Shown: positions 12,089 through 24,600 of the stretch, piece after piece | Numbering within the stretch: position 1 is the stretch's first letter | Layout of the letters: the number at the start of each line of letters is the position of its first letter | DNA from: Turbatrix aceti | Taxonomy: Eukaryota; Nematoda; Chromadorea; Rhabditida; Panagrolaimidae | Direction: 5' to 3' | DNA: 64,000 nucleotides | Assembly (NCBI GenBank): GCA_963969345.1 | Contig: OZ017766.1 | Coordinates: forward strand, 3,844,001 to 3,908,000 | Made by a program: the position numbers and the translations under genes | Notes under the pieces: model-generated | The model's input: the letters and a program-made list of their open reading frames with translations, nothing else | Told to the model about the DNA's origin: nothing | Databases searched by the model: none

Positions 12089-13870
12089 ATGATTTACACC
12101 CGAGTTGCGAGTTACCCCCGACTTCGAGAGCGCTTCATCTGCCGCGTTTTCACCGTTGTCGCATTGGCCGTGCTTGGAGTCTACAGCATCTATTACACGA
12201 CCAAAGAGTCTAGCTTCCCAGTTAGCTCGTCGTATAGGACTTCATACGACTTTAACGCGGTGCAAGATCCTGTGGTAAGGGCTGCCCGTCTAGCGGAACC
12301 CGGTGGGAATCGGAACCCAGCTTCAAAAGTTGCATGGGCTGATGTGCGATCCTCAGCGGTCCCGAGTCACTATTCCATGCTCAGCCGCGTACCTGGTTTT
12401 GAGGACGTTGATTGTCAAGGAGTTCTCACCGGCCGAGAGAAAGCGATCTTAAAAGCCAAGGTTTTCAACTACACCTACGACTCTGCGACGTGGAAAACCA
12501 TCGAGGATTCGCCAAACATGTTTGTTCACGTTCACACAACTTTGCGAACTTACGTTTGTGTTTTAGGTGCCAGGCGTTGAAGGGCTTCTACTACTTTCCG
12601 TCGAAGCCGTTCAGCGCCGAAGAGGCGGTATTCCCGCTGGCCTATGGCGGAGTGGTCTACAAAGACATTGACCAAGTGGCCTACCTGCTCTCCGCGCTCT
12701 ACCAGCCTCAGCACGTGTTCGTGTTTGCCATCGACGACGACGCAACGCCGATTTTTAAACACCGGATGCACATCATCGGAGACTGTCTCAGCAACGTTTA
12801 CGTTACTGTAAGTTGTCGGTTTTGCTTGAACCCACATTTGCGTCGCTTTCAGATTCAGCCATCCATCCAGTGGTGCCAATATGGAGTCACCGCGGCTGTT
12901 TTTAACATTTTTCGCATACTTGCCGGTCTCAAACACGACTGGAAATACTACCAGGTGAGTCAGAGCGGGTGGCTAAGCTTTTTGAGTCCGCTGATCTTTT
13001 GGAGCGGCGTGCATGGTTTTTGACCGACGCTTTTGCAGTACATCAGTGGTTTTGACCTTCCACTCAAGACCAACCTGGAGACGATCCGGATTCTGAAGCA
13101 GCTAAACGGGACGGCCAATCTGCAGACGGAAAAGCTCATTTCTGGAGCGCTCAAAGAAGAGGTACACTTTCCCTATTTTTTTTCATGTCAACGATTTTCA
13201 TTTTTTTTAGAAACGCCGCCCGCCGTCCAAAATCTTCAAGACAAGTCTTTCGGTCCTTATCTCGCGGACTTCGGCGGACGCTATTGTAAACAATGCAAAA
13301 GTACTCGATCTCATGGACTACCTCAAGCACGTGCACTGTTCGGACGAGCACCTGTGGGCGACCATCATGGGCAACCCGGACGTCTACGGCATCCCCGCCG
13401 GCTACAACGGCTCCGCCTTTCTCACCGCCTTCGAACGCGCATTCAAGCGCCTGTCTCCTTCGATGAATCGCTCTGCCATCGAGACTCTAGTCGCAAATAG
13501 ACCGCCAGGTGAGGGGGGCTACGTGCCGCCTTCGTACTACGTGGCTCGGCACCAGGTGTGGCTGCCTTCGTTCACGGCGTATCACGGAGCAAAGTACAAC
13601 GCCTCGGTCGCCTGCAAGGGCAAGTACGCATCTTACTCTTGTGTCTTCGGCGTCGCGGACCTGCCTCAACTCCGACGACGGCCAGAGCTGGTGGTGCATA
13701 AGATGTACCTCTCGTACCAGCCAGCAGCGTACTTTTGCCTTTGGAAGTGGCGCGTTGACAGGGCCGTGGATCGGCAGCAGCAACAGGCTTTCACGGGCGA
13801 GGCGTACGGGTCTCTCGCTATGGCACAGCTTCAGAGGGGCGTGCCACTCGAGAATATCACGTTCTGGTAA
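12089..13870 (+). CDS. core-2/I-branching beta-1,6-GlcNAc transferase-like, copy 2
   Basis: Exons 12089-12519, 12567-12807, 12853-12954, 13039-13161 and 13211-13870 give 518 aa. Exons 2, 3 and 4 have exactly the lengths of copy 1 (241, 102 and 123 bases) and all intron phases agree, so this is a tandem duplicate. The first exon is longer because of a longer stem after the membrane anchor (about 20-38). The catalytic part keeps the GT14 segments (CQALKGFYYFPSKPFS, YGGVVYKDIDQVAYLLSALY, GNPDVYGIPAGYNGS), and the C-terminus again ends in LENITFW. The first donor is GTTTGT rather than GTAAGT. A TTTTGCAG acceptor one base before the ATG suggests SL trans-splicing. Confidence 0.9.
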
Positions 13871-13947
13871 ATTATTGAGAACTAGCCCAATTATCGGTTT
13901 ATGGGTAGACACGTACAGGGATAACACGCATGCAACAGATCAGGTGA

Positions 13948-16505
13948 CTACGTAGTCGTCGAACGGGACCTCGACGTGGCAGTCTCGCAACCGGATTCGA
14001 GGGTTGAAGGCCGGCTGAAAGGATACACGCCGACGGGATTCGCAGAGCCGTCTTCGATCGCCGTTGACTCGGACAGCACAAAGTCCCGTAAGTCTCTCGT
14101 TTTACACAATCTGCAAAGCTCGGAAGCGGTCAGGGGACGGGACGACGCCGACGGCACACCCACTTGGTTATGTACAGTAAGCCGCAGATGAGTAACACAA
14201 TTAAAATTACGATGAAGATGGAGCTGTAGGGAATGCCTTCCGCTTCGCCGGAGACGCGCGCTGACTCGTAGAGCTCGGGATTGAAGTAGTACTCACAGCG
14301 ACGGCCGTGCCAGAAAGACGCACACTTGCAGAACGGCACGTAGTGGTCCTCTGACTGATACTCCGCAAGGCACTCTCCGCCGTTGAAGCAAAAGTTGGAC
14401 GCGACCTCGGACGGGCACTCTCTCGGCACGAAAACAGCATCGTAGTCGGCGTCGGGGAAGGCGCTGCTGGGGTCGCCGTCGTAGCCGCCGCCGCCCGAGT
14501 CGTAGGGCGTTGATGTCGTCGTAGAGAAGAACTCGTAGGCTTCATCGGGGGTCGTGAGGGAGATGTTCAGGGCCTTCTGGATTTCTGCGGGGGAGCACGC
14601 ATCTGCAACGATCAATCGGAAGGTTAGAAGAGGCAACGCACACCTGGGATCCATTACATCGCCGGATGTAACTCCGAAAATAAGCTTTTCCCATCACTCA
14701 ACGTATCGCAGGGCGCTCGGGTTAGTTGACGGCTGCGGAGGCGGCTGCAAAGAGTTACATCATGTAAGGAGTGGCTAACACACGAGTTTTCGCTCGGAGA
14801 ATCGGTTCGTTTTGGACGACACAGAAAAGTTCGCGCAGGGTCCGTTTTTGATGATGGCACTCAAAAACACCGTACAAAGCCGAAATCAATATCCGAGAAG
14901 CCCGCAAAAAAAGTTGTTGAAACTCCGGAACACCCGCCAGTCGCCCCGCCCTCTCGACCCTGGAGAAAAGGTTGGCGAACGAGCGGTGTCGTCGCCCGGA
15001 GCGGCGATGCGTGACCCCTCCTCAAACAAAGCCGGGCTAAGTGAACGGCGTCGGTGGTGGCGGCGGTGGCAGCGCGCGGACGAGGCCGCCACCGTATCGA
15101 CAAGTGCCGGCCATCGAGTGTCGCGATTTGCACTCCTGAGAGCACTGCGCAGGAAGCGGGGGGCATTGATACGGCTGCGCGCAATCGCCAATTTGAGAGG
15201 GGGTTTACAGGTGCCCCATCCTTCGCCACGTCCGCCGACCAAATGAGAGCTCTCCCTGACTGGCTGGCGATTGTTTGCAAAAAATTAACAAGTTTTGTCC
15301 GAGAACTCTCCGTTACGAGGGCAAAGAAATCCGCCGCCGCGACATGACAAATTACGGGAACGGCGGAAGTCGCGCAGCCCCCGCCATAACCATACATACG
15401 CGCTGCCGCTGTTTGAACAAGCGTTTTTGCCTGGGAGTGGCGGATGCGGATGAGGGATTCGCTGTCAACAATCGACGCAGCCCCGGTAACGATCTTCCAA
15501 GACAAAAAAGTTGCGCGATTTTAGATTTTACGATGAATGCGGTAATCGAGTCGAGGAAAAAGTTTAGAGGGCGACAGACGTCACGTGAACTCAAAAAAGC
15601 CTAAAAATAGCAAAGGCAAATGAATCCATATAGCGCGAGCAAACCAGACGCAGACCACCCCGCAGAACCCCTCGGTCGTCTATCAAAAGCACGAACGCGT
15701 GTTTAACAGACCCCCAACACCCGATTCGATCCATTAATTTCTCCTCGAAGACGCCGCAGGTACAATTGGCGGCGTTTGATTCGTCACTGCTACGGTACAC
15801 GCGCAAAAGCAGACAGAAAACATGATTTACTCGATTTTAGGCGCTGCAAAGACCCCACCGAAGCACTGGATCGTTCAGTTCGTGAATCAAGTGAAAAAAC
15901 ATTTTTAAAAAACATCCCAGGATCCATCCCGACTACCACCTGCCCGATCGGGGCGTGCTGGTCAAACGCGTTTTTTAGCGCAAATCGTGTCCATTTGAAC
16001 GACAGAAAAGCCATCGAAGAGTGACACGACGGCTTCCCGGACTCACTCCCAACTCGCAATTATCCGGACAAAAAACATCGTTTGACGCGAAAAAAATACA
16101 TATGTGATGGTCATCATATTGCTGCGCGGGGATCCTGGATTACGCCACCAGGTGCTGTGCTCAGAGGCCGGATCTGGCGCGGATGAAAAAAGAGTCCCTC
16201 CCCTCAAGGAGGGTGTAATTGGGAAACACATTCTTCAAAACAGTCCGGAGTCTGTCTAATGAGGGAAAATAGTTCGGTCGGGTGAAACAAAAACACTTTC
16301 AGTCAGAATTGCATAAAACCGTTAGCACGCAGCATGAGTGAAAAGCGAAGAGATAGATAGATCTGCGCTGCTCGACAATATTTCCCCACAGAAAAAGTTA
16401 GGAATCAGCAAGACGCTCACCTGGATTGAAAGTGGAGTTAGTAGGTGGAGTCGGGGTCGCGGGAGGAAAGGTGACAATGACACAGAGGACGATGACCCGG
16501 AGTGA
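13948..16505 (-). CDS. membrane-anchored EGF-type growth factor (ErbB-ligand-like)
   Basis: The firm part is minus-strand exon 14602-14164. It encodes an acidic, Ser/Thr/Gly-rich ectodomain, one EGF module and a membrane helix. EGF cysteines are spaced C-x8-C-x5-C-x13-C-x-C-x8-C, and the module ends GRRCEYYF, keeping the Arg before the last Cys and the aromatic after it that mark ErbB ligands (EGF, TGF-alpha, LIN-3). A 53-base GT-AG intron (14163-14111) joins in frame to exon 14110-13948, giving a Ser/Thr-rich tail of about 54 residues. If that intron is retained, the protein ends at 14130 after a short basic tail (RRRR). Upstream, exon 16505-16421 ends in the right phase and encodes a hydrophobic stretch (VIVLCVIVTF) suited to a signal peptide, but its start codon is not resolved. 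LIN-3-like function is an inference. Confidence 0.65.
14603..16420 (-). other. long intron of the EGF-type gene (predicted)
   Basis: If the upstream signal-peptide exon is correct, this 1.8 kb is intron 1. A 214-codon minus frame (14861-15505) runs through it, but it is GC-biased antisense composition without domains. Nothing else is recognised. Confidence 0.4.
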
Positions 16506-19500
16506 CTGAATGTTGGCGATGCAAGCGGTCAGTAGAGGTCAGTAGAGGGAGGACAGGCGTCGACGTGAATGCAGGTTAGCCAGGGCTCAGAACGGCACCC
16601 CGGAAGAGGCGACGTCGGTTAGACAAATTAACGACGATCACAGGGTGGGACAGAGACACGAAATTTGTATGATGACAGCGGCAGCGTTGCGCCCCTTCTC
16701 GATAACTCGGTCGATTGCGCTTCTATCGATCGGCGTGGCACGCTGACGACGCGCATCACTCACGCAGGTTCCCAGAGCTCGCGGGACAACAGGGTGACTT
16801 GCGCGCGACGGGGATGTTCGCAGCGAGCCCGGTAACGAGGACTCGCGGTAGCTGTTGTGGTTGGCGTTGGTGCTGTGACTTTCAAGAAGCGGGGACATCT
16901 GGGTGGATGACTTACGAGAAAAGGTCGCGCCAAATTAGATCCTTTATCCTAGCCGAAGGGACTGGACTGCCTTGCCTGGTGACTGATCCGGAACGCAATG
17001 CGCGGTGTCTGTCTGCTTTAATGCACCACCACGGCATCCCTCGGCCGCAGCCAGTTTTTATGAGCTGCGTGTCCGATGCTCGGTTGCACAACAGCGACTT
17101 GCCATGAAGCCGGATAAAATTTTTACGAGTTTCGCATGTGTGTTAGTTAAAAAATTACAGAAACAAAACAAAATGCGGGAAAATGCCCGGTGGTCCGTTG
17201 AAAATGTTGAACGAGCATGCGAATTTTAACCCGGAGGAAATAAGGATTCGACATTACCGCATCATCGGAAAATGCTGACTGTTATTTACGAGAAGTTGCA
17301 AGTTGCAACTCGACCTGACCTGCCTTCTCGAAGCACACGGATACTCTCGCCATGCAGAGGGAGGAAGTGTTTTTTGTGCCAGGTCGTGGTGGCCGGTCAA
17401 TTGTCTCGATCCTTCCTCGCCGGGGAGCATGATTTTTTTTTCTCAGATGCTTTCAAAAAATCGAGAGATGGCTGAACAAAGCCCCCGTAGTTTTTTGCCT
17501 GTCTGGCGCTGGTATGTACGGTGACGGTGGCTGGTCAATTTGAAAGTTGTCCTATTGTGTCGTGTGTCTGTGCCCCGAAGATGGCACTTGAGATAGCACG
17601 AACGCGTGCCGGCATCTGTCCACGCTCTGGTTCACACTCACCCGCCGTCTCCGACAGGTGGCAGCTTCGAGTTTGAACGCTCGGCCACAAAAACTTATTT
17701 ACAACCTTATCACGATGCTTATCGCTGGCCGCGCGTGCCGGATGGACTTGCACCGCAACTTGCGCATCCGCCGTCGATGATCAAGCGCATGTTTGCTCTC
17801 TGTCAACGGAGAAATCAGCTGAACAGCCAAAGCGGGCAGCGTTTCTTGAAACCCGAACCCCCGTCGTGGCGCTTCATCCCGAGCTGGCTGGCACGAAAAG
17901 TGCTCATTTGTCTCAATTTGGAGCTCATCTGTCGGCGGTCACTTTTCTGTAAATATCTTTTTGGCTGAATGAACAGGTCATTTTTTGTTGTCTTCAAAAA
18001 CCCAGATAACAGCGATCTGTTGCCAGATACGGCAAACGATGCTGCATCTATTTTTTTGTTTCGTAGATTTTTGACGATTGCTTCTTCCTTCGAATGCCAT
18101 TTCTCACATTTTAATGGGATGACATTTTTTGTGTGTGTGTGGATTGGTATTGTTTTTTCGAGGAAATTGGTGGCGCCAGCGCCTGAAATTTTTGATGGAT
18201 CCATTCTTCTTGTCTGTTTTTTTATGCATCATCGTAAAAAAGACAGTGCGTAGCCCGTGCCGTCGGTCGATGCTGTCCCCGATGATCGGTGGCTGTCTGG
18301 CAGTGCTCCGCCGCGGCATCGCTGTCGCACGGCTTTCCCACCTTCGTCAGCGCGCTGTCGTTGTTGCATGCGCGGTCCAACTTTTTTTTGCACCTCAGAG
18401 GGATGACCTGAGAGTGCTTTGTTCCTTGGCCGCGCCTTTCACCTTTGATTGCTCGCTACTAATCACACTCAGCTTCGCTTTATTCGCTCGGCGTCGCTCA
18501 TACACATCCGTCATGCTCGGACCGTGCCTGCCTGCCTACCTGCGCAGCTCTGGCTATTGAATGCTTCGTTCTCTGGCTGCTTGCCCTCACACAATTCTTT
18601 CTATCCATTTAGCTCTTCGAAGCAGCATTGGCATTTGATCCGTCCACTCTGGTTTGCTTCTGTTCTTTATTTTTTTGTTTGCAACAATTTATTCTCTTCG
18701 GGAATCCAATTGTGTTTTTTGCAGTGCTCTTTTACCCGACCTTTTGCATCAGCATTAGTTTTCCGAGTAATCGGATTTTGTTCAGTCGAACCGTATATTT
18801 TTTGTACATTTTTTAAACCATTCCTGGTGTTTTTCCTCCCGTCACATTCCGAAGAACTGAAACCGGCTAATCCTTCGTAACTCCCTATTTTATCTCTCGC
18901 ACAACTTTTTACTTTTTACGCCTCTCCAAGGTCCTTCGTTTCTCTTTTTACTACTGGGGCTTTCTTTTTTAGTCATTACGGCCGACGATGCATGCCCAGG
19001 TGCGATGGCATTTGCCTGCCGGAATGTCGTCTCGGCCAGTGGCATGCATGCGGTGTTTTTGTTTTTTGAAAGCGCGGGTCATCGCCGGGGGACGCCGGGT
19101 TGCGGGCACTCTTGCATGCCAAATTGGTCTTTGAGTGCTGCCCCGGTTGACAGGATCGCTTTCATGCCGACTGGCTTCCGTTTAGTAATTAGCGATGCAC
19201 GATCATGCCGGCTGGCCAGTCGATGGCGCCGTATCGCTGTTTTGGCATTTGACAGGCCTCGGTGGTTTTTGAAAGCGCGAGAATTCCAAATCGGTCTATT
19301 TTTATTTTTTTGTTCGGTTTGCTTCGCGCGCGATCGCCGTCGTGCTCGCAGGCACGCCCAAAATGTTCCACTATCGCTTTTCATGTTCCGCCGCGCGCTT
19401 TGATTTTTGTGCGGTCAGGCCGCGTCCGTTCAACCGCTTACCTGTTCTGTTGTGCATGCTTGCTCCGCGTTCCAAGCAGTTAAACCATGGCTCCTTGGCT

Positions 19501-21658
19501 TCTGTCGACAATTCAAAAATCGACAGTCTACTTTTGCTCAGTCAGAATTTTGCGATCAAAAGTCCAGTGTGCAGCATCCCGGAATGACGCACCTGGTGGC
19601 TCTAATGCGGGATTTTGCTTGATTTGCCTTCGCCATGCGTTCCTTTTTCCTTTCATCCTATTTTCTTTGATTGCGCGAACGCAAAACTATCGATAAATCC
19701 GCCCCGGAGGGCGATGATTGATTTGGCATCGGCTGACTGCGCGACGCGATCCTTTCGGATCTCCTAAATATATTCCGTTTTCGCTTCGCTTCGATCGCGC
19801 ATCATTTCACCTGTGCGCTCTTTTCCCACGTTCCGCTTGCATTTGAAAGCGAAAACGAGCTGTCACGTCTCCAGGCGGTCAGCGGAACGTCTTCAGCCGG
19901 GTGCTTAATCGCCAGGTGCGCGAGCACGCTTCCTAGCGCCTCTGTTTACCCTTGGGATACGATGGTGTTCAGCCCGTGCTCCGGGCGTTTCTTGTTTCCC
20001 CCCTCCCCGAAAATGCGGTGCTGCGGGTGGTCAATTTGACGACGATAATCGTCATTCAAAAAAATTTATTTATTAGCTGATCGCGGCTCAAAGCCCCTCC
20101 AGAATGCAGCAGTCATTTGTCACCCATTTTTTAAACCCGGAGCCCCTCTAGGTGCCGCCTGCCGGTGCCCACGTCGACTGCCTCGTCATTTCCTGGATTG
20201 ATGGCTGACTAAGTGTGGCGCGGTGTCCTCCGCCCTGACAGCCATCTGTCACGGTGCGTTCGTTCGTTTATGAACTGCAACTGCTTCTTTCCATTTCGAG
20301 TGAACTTTTGTTTCCGTATCGTTTTTTTGTTGCATGCCACAACTGTTTTTGGGTTTTTGGTTCCGTAGAAGCCGGAGCCGCGTCGCGATAATCATCGCCA
20401 TGCGTGTTCGAGGAGGAAAAAATCTTGCGTGCAGCTGTTGACCGGTTAGCCTGCCTCCAGCTGCTGACAACCAGTTCGTCTGAAAAAAAAGTTGCATGCC
20501 ATTTCTCCTGGCCACCGTGGACCGCGCATTCTTTTCTTCCTCGTCGGGTCATGAAAGCACCTGTTATGCTGCATTGGATCGGTCTCTATGCGCGTTGCCG
20601 ACTGTCACGCCCTCACCCTTCGTCCCTCGTCCATCCCCGCTTGCCGCTTGCGTGCCGTCGCGCAGGCTCATAAACATCCTCCTCGGCCGGCGCAGGCGAG
20701 AGTTGGTTTGAGTCGGGGGCGGAGCCGGAGACTCAATACTGCCTACCTTGTCAGTGCTCGCTCAGTTTAACCAACTTCCGATCAAAACATGTTATTGCTG
20801 CACCCGCTTCGCTGCAAATTCGACTGGGAGTCGGAACGTGTGGGGCCGGCTTATCCAGCGAGAGAGTCTGTATCATGTGTCTTATCGTGCCGTTCTCATC
20901 TGCAGTCCCTGCCTCCGAGTGCCGGATCTTATCTCGTACACGCGTAATCCGGTGCCACCGTCGTGGGTGTGTGTCAATTAACACAGTTTTATGAGTTTGC
21001 AAAAAATGATTGGTTTTACGACGTAGATTTTATTTTTCACTCGCAAGGACATGTCGCGTTCCAGTTTTGTTTTTTTGTCGTTTTGCGTTTTTGGATGTTT
21101 GCTTACCTGAGCTCATGCCTGGCGCGTGCGTTGCGGTCTGCAGGTGCCAAAACGCTTTTTGGCCCGGGAGGCAAGGATGCGGGCCCGTCGTGCACACTTG
21201 ACCTCCTTCGCACTATCGTGTTGGCCCACGAAGAAGCCAAGTCACGGATTGGGTCGGGGGTGGGTTATGGGACGACGCCAAATTAAGTGCTTGGTGGTCC
21301 TGGATCGTTGGGGGTGGTTGTGTTTGCGCGGCAGCATCCCTTTCGTGGTCGTAAAACAATTAACCCGTTCGGAAGCATTTTTCAGCTCGACTTGAACCGC
21401 TCTTCGCGATCCAAGATCCCACACGAAAGAAATCCACCGGGCTCGCCTTGCCGTCTTTCAATTTCCTCGCCACATTCGGGATCCGTCATAGCCCCCGGCG
21501 GTATCTTCCCGTCTCTCCGACGTCTTCTTTAACGACCTGCCCATCCGCGCACGTGTCGTCGCTGCCCGGCAGGTGACCACCATCCCATCCGCACAAGGCA
21601 CCGCGCTTTCGCTTCGGCGTTATCAGAAAGGCTCCATCTCGCTTTTTACCACCCCCAA
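16506..21658. other. 5.2 kb gene-poor region upstream of the adaptor gene
   Basis: No gene could be built. Plus-strand sequence is rich in T/C tracts and short frames. Several CAGGTG E-box cores are visible (for example near 19006, 19915, 21141 and 21571). A possible upstream exon of the EGF-type gene lies on the minus strand at about 16898-16764; it ends in a GTGAGT donor in matching phase, but the evidence is thin. The region probably holds regulatory DNA or 5' noncoding exons. Confidence 0.4.
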
Positions 21659-24600
21659 ATGATGTCACCTGCCGCTGTTGGCGTTTCTGGCGCTGCCAAA
21701 GTCGCCGCTGCTCCTTTCATCATGTCTTGGAACATTCAGGTGAGTGGTTGCGACACTTGCTCGCACAATAGACTTTGAATCGGTCAGGATCGCTTGTCGC
21801 CATTCGAGACCGTATTTTTCACCCTCAAGATTGCTTAATTATGACCTTTCAGTACCTCGGCACTTACTCGTGCCGAAAAATAACCTCACAATCGCTGCGG
21901 CGCCGCATCAACAAGGTCCTGCAAACCGAGATTCCTCCGCAGTTCGTCTACCTCTCGGTCTCGCTCGACGGCGTCTTTGTTGCGTCCGAGGACTCGCCAC
22001 AGGTTGGTTGCGGACGTTTAATGAGCTAAATTGGTCGCTAATCACATGCTACGGGGGGACGGGGTGTTTTGGCTTGCGTAATGGGCGTAAGACGACGACC
22101 TTGCCGCTGTCACCGGAAACGTGTCGGGTGATGAATCAAGATTGGCCCTCGATCGAACGTGGTCATTAGGAGTAGCGAGTTGATGATTGCCAAGTTTGGA
22201 CGGCCTTGGTTGCGCAAGGGGGTGATGGAGCGCGAAATCCGAGGCGTATCGAATGATGCTTGACGGGTCTCGACAGAGGCCATCGAGACCCATCTCGAGG
22301 CAGGCCCCGGCAACAAGTCGAGTGCCTTCTGGTCCCGGTGGAGTGTCCTCGACGCAGATCGATGACCCTCTTCCAGGCAGGGTTTGTTTACTCTCCACTC
22401 GCTGCTGCTTGGGCTGGCGATCACTGCTGCATGCGCAACTGAGCCATCGATTGCTTAATTGGCTTCCTGGCCACTTCTTTCTACGTCTGAGGTGCCAAAA
22501 CAATCACGGAAATGGGGTGACAAAAGTTGGGTGCGAGGGGATCTCAGTCTTCCGGATTATTGTCCAACATGGCCTGGCTGAAGGCCATGTTTGCTCTTGA
22601 CACCTTTGCAACTCGGCTCTGCGCACAACGGTTTTTGCTCGTATTCAGTCTGGCTATCTCTGACAGAATTGGTTGTTTTGTTAATATTAAAACTGATGAA
22701 GCATTGTTCTCCGCCGGGGCACTACCTCAAAAACCTAATTTGCACATTATTCGATGCTCAACGACGTCAGAAGTGGCACTCCTGGTTGCATGATGATCGC
22801 TGCAGCGCAGGGGATCATCCAATCAAGTGCACATGCTGTCGTATTTTGCCAGACTTGTAGTCCCACATTTTTTGGCTTTCGTGCGCTTGATCTGCGAAAA
22901 TTAATTATCCGCATTAATTTTAATTTTTTGAGACATATGTTGACATGATTGGTTTTTGCCACGCTTTTTGCTATCAAAAACTGACTCTTGCGCAAGCCTC
23001 GGATTGACCTGTCGTGACACCGGCTGGCCTGGCCTCAGACGACTCTCGACTTGTCGGCTCCGCGGGCACGCACAGGTGCCGACTCGGCCATCTGGCGCCA
23101 GCTCCAGCTCCGTTGGCCGAGAGCGGTTTCGGTCAGGCCGAGTGAATATGAATACGTCGTCCTCTTTCGGCACGCGAACTCACATCGTCTAACTTGGCTG
23201 TCTGACAAATCCGAGTGCAAACAACAGCTGGGACCACGCATTTCGTCTCTTTTGTAATCCTAGAACTTGCAAGAAACTTTGGCACATCGGCCCAGCTGTT
23301 GCTGTTAACTTTTGGGACACAACTTTTACGGTACCCGCTCCTTCCATTCCACGGCTTGGCTAGAGTCAAGTGCCGTCAACCGTTGATCCGGCCAACACCA
23401 AAGCCGGCACCACCGGATCGCATGACAATGCAGGGCAGTTATTTGGTTCGCGGGCTGCCGACATATGGCCGAGTGCCGGCGGATGACCACCGATCACCTT
23501 GTAATCCGACGGCTGTGCCTTTGTCTTCCGCTTTTGAGAGAGCTGGAACAAGTGGATTTACCAAGTTTGAGGGACGACCGGATTAATGACAAGAGGCATT
23601 CATAAAAAAGATTGCAACGCCGCAAAAAATATGCCACGGCACCGACCCTACAATTGCCATTGCGCATTCCGAGGGACAATGCACTCAGTTTGGCAAGGCA
23701 TATATTTTAGGGGGTCATAACTTTTTTTTTGCACGTTATTCATTTGTCAGCCACCTTCATTCACATTTTTCACCCCAGAGTTCAGTTTTTTAGGCGAACA
23801 GTTGCGCACGCTTTTTTTGTTCTGCTTTTTTTCGAAAGAACGCCTGCCCAGCGGTCAGTAAAATTCAAAAAATTGTGCGAAACAGCTCTTTGATCCCCGC
23901 AACAAGGAAAAAAGCTGGGTGGCCATGGAGGCCATCAGTCACCTTCTTTGTTCGCCGGGGAGGCCTCATGACGCGACAGGGCGGTTGATTTCGCGTGACA
24001 GGTTGACAAATGTCGCGCAGCATTGCGTGCCGTTGAACTTGTCTCCGGCGACCTCCTGCTGCGATTGCGGTGGTGGTTGGGCAACGACTCGGGACTCGGG
24101 TTCGTTGTTGTCCAACACGGCCACTGAGGACGGGAACGCGACCGGCGGGCGCTGGGAAAGCGTATTAGACGTGGTCGATTGCGCTGCGGTCCCGGGCAAA
24201 GGATGCCAATTAAGCGATTAGCAGCGATTGCTCGCGATTGACTGGGTCGTCGACGTCGACCTGGCACAGGTGTATGCGCGGGACAAAAAATAGGGGGAAA
24301 AACGAGGTTGCATGATGAGAAAAAACAAGTCAAAAAATGCAGAGCTATAAAAACGGACAGGAAACGTTTATTACTTTGGTTTCCGCTTACAACAGGATCT
24401 GTAACAGCTTTCTTTCTTTTTGGGGATGAGTGTGCGTTGACTCAGGTGTTGGAATGGGCCCGGAGAACAGATCATAAAGCGTGGTACCGCGTGTGAGCGT
24501 CATAAAGCGCAAACCAAACAAAATTAATATTATTTTTCTGCCAGCAGCGTCAGTATGACTGATTTTCAGACTCCGTTCCTGTCGCATTCGATCCGTCGTG

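Noticed and set aside
14861..15505. 214-codon minus-strand ORF
   Set aside because: It lies in the predicted intron of the EGF-type gene and has the Ala/Arg-rich composition of GC-biased chance frames.
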